Below the pieces are notes generated by a model, which ran no database searches, was not told where the DNA came from, and saw only the letters and a program-made list of their open reading frames with translations. A DNA stretch of 64,000 nt from Bog-473 sp963711065 (GTDB lineage: Bacteria > Actinomycetota > Acidimicrobiia > Acidimicrobiales > RAAP-2): assembly GCA_963711065.1 (NCBI GenBank), contig CAVQCO010000002.1:124001-188000 (forward strand), read 5' to 3'. Position 1 is the first letter of the stretch; every line of letters begins with the position of its first letter. Below, piece by piece: positions 62,074 to 64,000 of the stretch. Made by a program: the position numbers and the translations under genes.

Positions 62074-63183
62074 ATGATCGATCCGGAGCTCGCGGCGTTC
62101 GTCGACCTGCTCCCCGCCTTCGACCTCAGCGACCTCGCGGCGGCGCGCGACGCCTTCGACGAGATGATCGCCCAGATGCAGATGGAGCTGCCCGAGGCGG
62201 AGGCCCTCGAGATCGAGGACCGCCTCGTCCCGGGGTGGGAGGGTGATCCCGACGTGCCGGTGCGGCTGTACCGGCCGCGGTCCGCCGCGGGGCCCACGGC
62301 GGCGCCGGGCATCGTGTTCATCCACGGCGGCGGGTTCATGATCGGGAGCGTCGACACGGAGCACATCGGGGCGGTCCTGGTGGCGGCCGACACCGGTGCC
62401 GTGGTGGTGTCGGTGGACTACCGCCTCGCCCCCGAGCACCCGTACCCCGCCGCCCTGCACGATTGCGCCGCCGCGTTGTCCTGGCTGCACGACCAGGCCG
62501 GCCCGCTGGGCGTCGACCCCGGCCGCGTGGCCGTGGTGGGCGCGAGCGCCGGAGGCGGTCTGGCCGCCGCGGTGGCCCTCCTCGCCCGCGATCTCGGTGG
62601 GCCGCCGATCTGCTTCCAGTTGCTCCAGATCCCCGAGCTCGACGACCGGCTGGAGACGCCCTCCATGCAGCGGTTCGTCGACTCCCCGCTGTGGAACCGC
62701 CCGCTGGCGGTCCAGAGCTGGGCGGCCTACCTGGGGGACCTGTGGGGGACGCCCGACGTCCCGCCGCTCGCCGCGCCGTCCCGTGCGACCGACCTCAGCG
62801 GGTTGCCGCCCGCCTACATCTCGACGGCCGAGAACGACCCCTTGCGCGACGAGGGGATCGCCTACGCGCTCGGCCTGTTGCACGCCGGCGTGTCGGTGGA
62901 GCTGCACCAGTTCCCCGGGACGTTCCACGGCTCCGCACTGGTCACGACCGCCGCCGTGTCCCGGCGGGCCCAGCGCGAGGCGGCCCTGGTGCTGCGCCGC
63001 GCGCTCGGGGTCGAGGCGGGCGGGGGAGTCGACCGACAGCTAGCGCGGCTCAGCGCAGCCCCGAGACGAGGACGAAGGCCGGCCCGTTCGTCTGTGCCCC
63101 GCCGCCGCCCCTCGAAAACCCCGGTGGCGGCCCGAACGGGCGCGGCCGGCCTCTCGGCGGCCACGACCGGTCGCCGGGCATGA
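62074..63183 (+). CDS. HSL-family alpha/beta hydrolase (end uncertain)
   Basis: A hormone-sensitive-lipase-type esterase: HGGGFMIGS oxyanion motif, GASAGGGLAAAV with the nucleophile serine, STAENDPLRDEG with Asp, and FHGSAL with the catalytic His. Core ends near LRRALGVEAG. After that the frame runs ~50 Arg/Pro-rich residues to 63183. In the +1 frame TAG 63041-63043 follows AGESTDS directly, and the tail DNA can form a long hairpin, so one extra G in the run at 63021-63025 is possible. Against this, 63183 overlaps the next start as ATGA. GGGGGAGG precedes ATG 62074. Confidence 0.82.
   Translation: MIDPELAAFVDLLPAFDLSDLAAARDAFDEMIAQMQMELPEAEALEIEDRLVPGWEGDPDVPVRLYRPRSAAGPTAAPGIVFIHGGGFMIGSVDTEHIGAVLVAADTGAVVVSVDYRLAPEHPYPAALHDCAAALSWLHDQAGPLGVDPGRVAVVGASAGGGLAAAVALLARDLGGPPICFQLLQIPELDDRLETPSMQRFVDSPLWNRPLAVQSWAAYLGDLWGTPDVPPLAAPSRATDLSGLPPAYISTAENDPLRDEGIAYALGLLHAGVSVELHQFPGTFHGSALVTTAAVSRRAQREAALVLRRALGVEAGGGVDRQLARLSAAPRRGRRPARSSVPRRRPSKTPVAARTGAAGLSAATTGRRA
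63077..63151. repeat. Long imperfect inverted repeat between hydrolase and methyltransferase
   Basis: GGCCGGCCCGTTCG (63077-63090) faces CGAACGGGCGCGGCCGGCC (63133-63151), with an inner GCCGCC/GGCGGC pair. Such a structure is more usual between genes than in coding sequence and may be a terminator. Confidence 0.5.
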
Positions 63184-63941
63184 TGACCCCCGTGCCCGAG
63201 TACGACCAGCTGGCGGACCTCTACGACGAGACGCGCGGCGGCGAGGGGCGGGGTGCGCAGTATGCGGCCGACCTCGCGGCGCGCCTCCCTGCGGGCGAGG
63301 GCCCCGTCCTCGAGGTCGGGGTCGGCACCGGGGTCGTCGCGCTGGGCCTGGCCCGCCGCGGGGTCCCCGTCGTCGGGCTCGACGTCTCGCCGCCGATGCT
63401 GGCGCGGGCGCGGGCGCGTCTGGGCCCCGTGGTCCTGCTCGGCGACGCCATGGAGATGCCGCTGGCCTCGGCGTCGGTGGCCCACGCCGTGTCGGTCTGG
63501 GTGGTCCACGCGGTGGCCGAGCCCGTCCGGCTGTTCGCCGAGATGGCGCGGGTGCTCCGCCCCGGCGGCCGCTACGTCGTGTGCACGGTGCAGCGGCCGG
63601 CGGCCGGCGACGTCATCGGGCAGATCATCGACGGGCTGTGGGCCGCGCTCGATGCCCGGCGCCGGTCGGACGCTCCCCTGCAAGTGACGGCGGAGCACGT
63701 GCTGCGGTGGGCGGCGCCGGCCGGCTTCACCGGCGACGTCCACTCCCTCGACCGCATCTTCCGGACCAGCCCCGCGCAGGAGCTCGACGCCATTGAGCGG
63801 CGGGCGTGGTCCGCGCTGCGGGAGTTGGGTGCCGACGAGGTCGAGCAGGTCACGCGGCCGGCCGTCGAGGCGCTGCGCGCGCTGCCGTCGGGGTATTACC
63901 CGCGGCGGACGACGTCCGAGATGCTGGTCCTGCACCGGTGA
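63180..63941 (+). CDS. SAM-dependent methyltransferase (type 11-like)
   Basis: A 253-residue class I methyltransferase with YDQLADLYDE at the N-terminus, motif I VLEVGVGTGVVAL, GLDVSPPMLARAR and LLGDAMEMPLAS, then RVLRPGGRYVVCTV. Similar to UbiE/COQ5-like type 11 enzymes. ATG 63180 (ATG 63183 also in frame) overlaps the hydrolase stop. Substrate unknown. Confidence 0.87.
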   Translation: MMTPVPEYDQLADLYDETRGGEGRGAQYAADLAARLPAGEGPVLEVGVGTGVVALGLARRGVPVVGLDVSPPMLARARARLGPVVLLGDAMEMPLASASVAHAVSVWVVHAVAEPVRLFAEMARVLRPGGRYVVCTVQRPAAGDVIGQIIDGLWAALDARRRSDAPLQVTAEHVLRWAAPAGFTGDVHSLDRIFRTSPAQELDAIERRAWSALRELGADEVEQVTRPAVEALRALPSGYYPRRTTSEMLVLHR

Positions 63942-63972
63942 CCCGGGCCGGGCGTCCGGTAGCGTCGGGCCG

Positions 63973-64000
63973 GTGACGTTCAGGGGCTGGCCCGACCGGG
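63973..64000 (+). CDS. First codons of a DUF2461-like gene (runs off the edge)
   Basis: GTG 63973 begins VTFRGWPDR, the typical start of DUF2461 proteins, and a TAGCGT box ends 7 nt before it, as in other leaderless genes here. Only nine codons are visible. Confidence 0.4.

Overview
The window is one continuous, very GC-rich (well above 65% by eye) and gene-dense piece of an actinobacterial chromosome. Actinobacterial markers are a WhiB1-type Fe-S regulator beside a PdtaS-type kinase, DUF3107 and DUF3090 proteins, an SCO1664-type protein, a paired ArsA-like ATPase locus, frequent GTG starts and many apparently leaderless promoters. The class Acidimicrobiia is the best guess. It rests on a secreted protein built from ~42-residue 'GYWLVAADGG / FGDA.FYGS' repeats, which I know as abundant in that class, and on a System I cytochrome c maturation operon instead of the System II usual in Actinobacteria. 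No rRNA, tRNA, CRISPR array or intact mobile element was seen.

Layout. 1-5865: divergent valS (partial) and cysS, an acyl-CoA dehydrogenase, a small Rho-N-like protein, a kinase-like phosphotransferase and an LMW phosphatase. 5890-12968: TetR regulator, glycosyltransferase, GDP-mannose 4,6-dehydratase, CcdA, then a small island (Stf0-like sulfotransferase plus the relic of a tyrosine integrase), a DJ-1 family protein, a hypothetical protein and a methyltransferase. 13034-19852: ccmABCDEFGHI operon with overlapping genes. 19841-24636: cysteine desulfurase, SufR-like regulator, Mrp ATPase (Fe-S assembly) and a membrane diguanylate cyclase. 25076-30220: VOC protein, ABM-like protein, enoyl-CoA hydratase, dGTPase, DUF3107, two ArsA-like ATPases. 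30270-36417: O-methyltransferase, PHP phosphatase, pdtaS, whiB1 with a perfect CRP-type site in front, a GDPD, and etfBA. 36593-43689: MBOAT/SGNH acylation pair, TauE permease, the SCO1664/DUF3090/histidine phosphatase cluster, UDGb and a phosphotransferase. 43753-50722: FAD dehydrogenase, DinB-like protein, isonitrile hydratase-like/GlxA-like pair, thioesterase, FrhB-like Fe-S flavoprotein, Fpg/Nei-like glycosylase, Bcp peroxiredoxin. 50907-64000: DEAD-box helicase, PIG-L hydrolase, class I amidotransferase, aconitase, repeat-CHAP secreted protein, FmdB zinc ribbon, an AttH/CrtC-like protein, argS, SDR, HSL-type hydrolase, methyltransferase and the first codons of a DUF2461-like gene.

Functional threads: lipid and acyl-CoA redox metabolism (acyl-CoA dehydrogenase, EtfBA, enoyl-CoA hydratase, SDR, hydrolase, thioesterase), c-type cytochrome biogenesis, Fe-S cluster homeostasis with a probable autoregulated SufR, cyclic-nucleotide signalling (diguanylate cyclase; CRP-type site at whiB1), and envelope modification.

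Sequence-quality caution: at least four housekeeping genes (cysS, ccmI, the first arsA-like gene, acn) are each broken once, always in the +1 direction, with the conserved downstream part intact in the next frame. A possible fifth case is the C-terminus of the HSL-type hydrolase. This pattern is more likely uncorrected sequencing or assembly indels than real pseudogenes. I found no clear new defence or mobile system; the strongest leads are the regulatory palindromes, the integrase relic and the System I operon.
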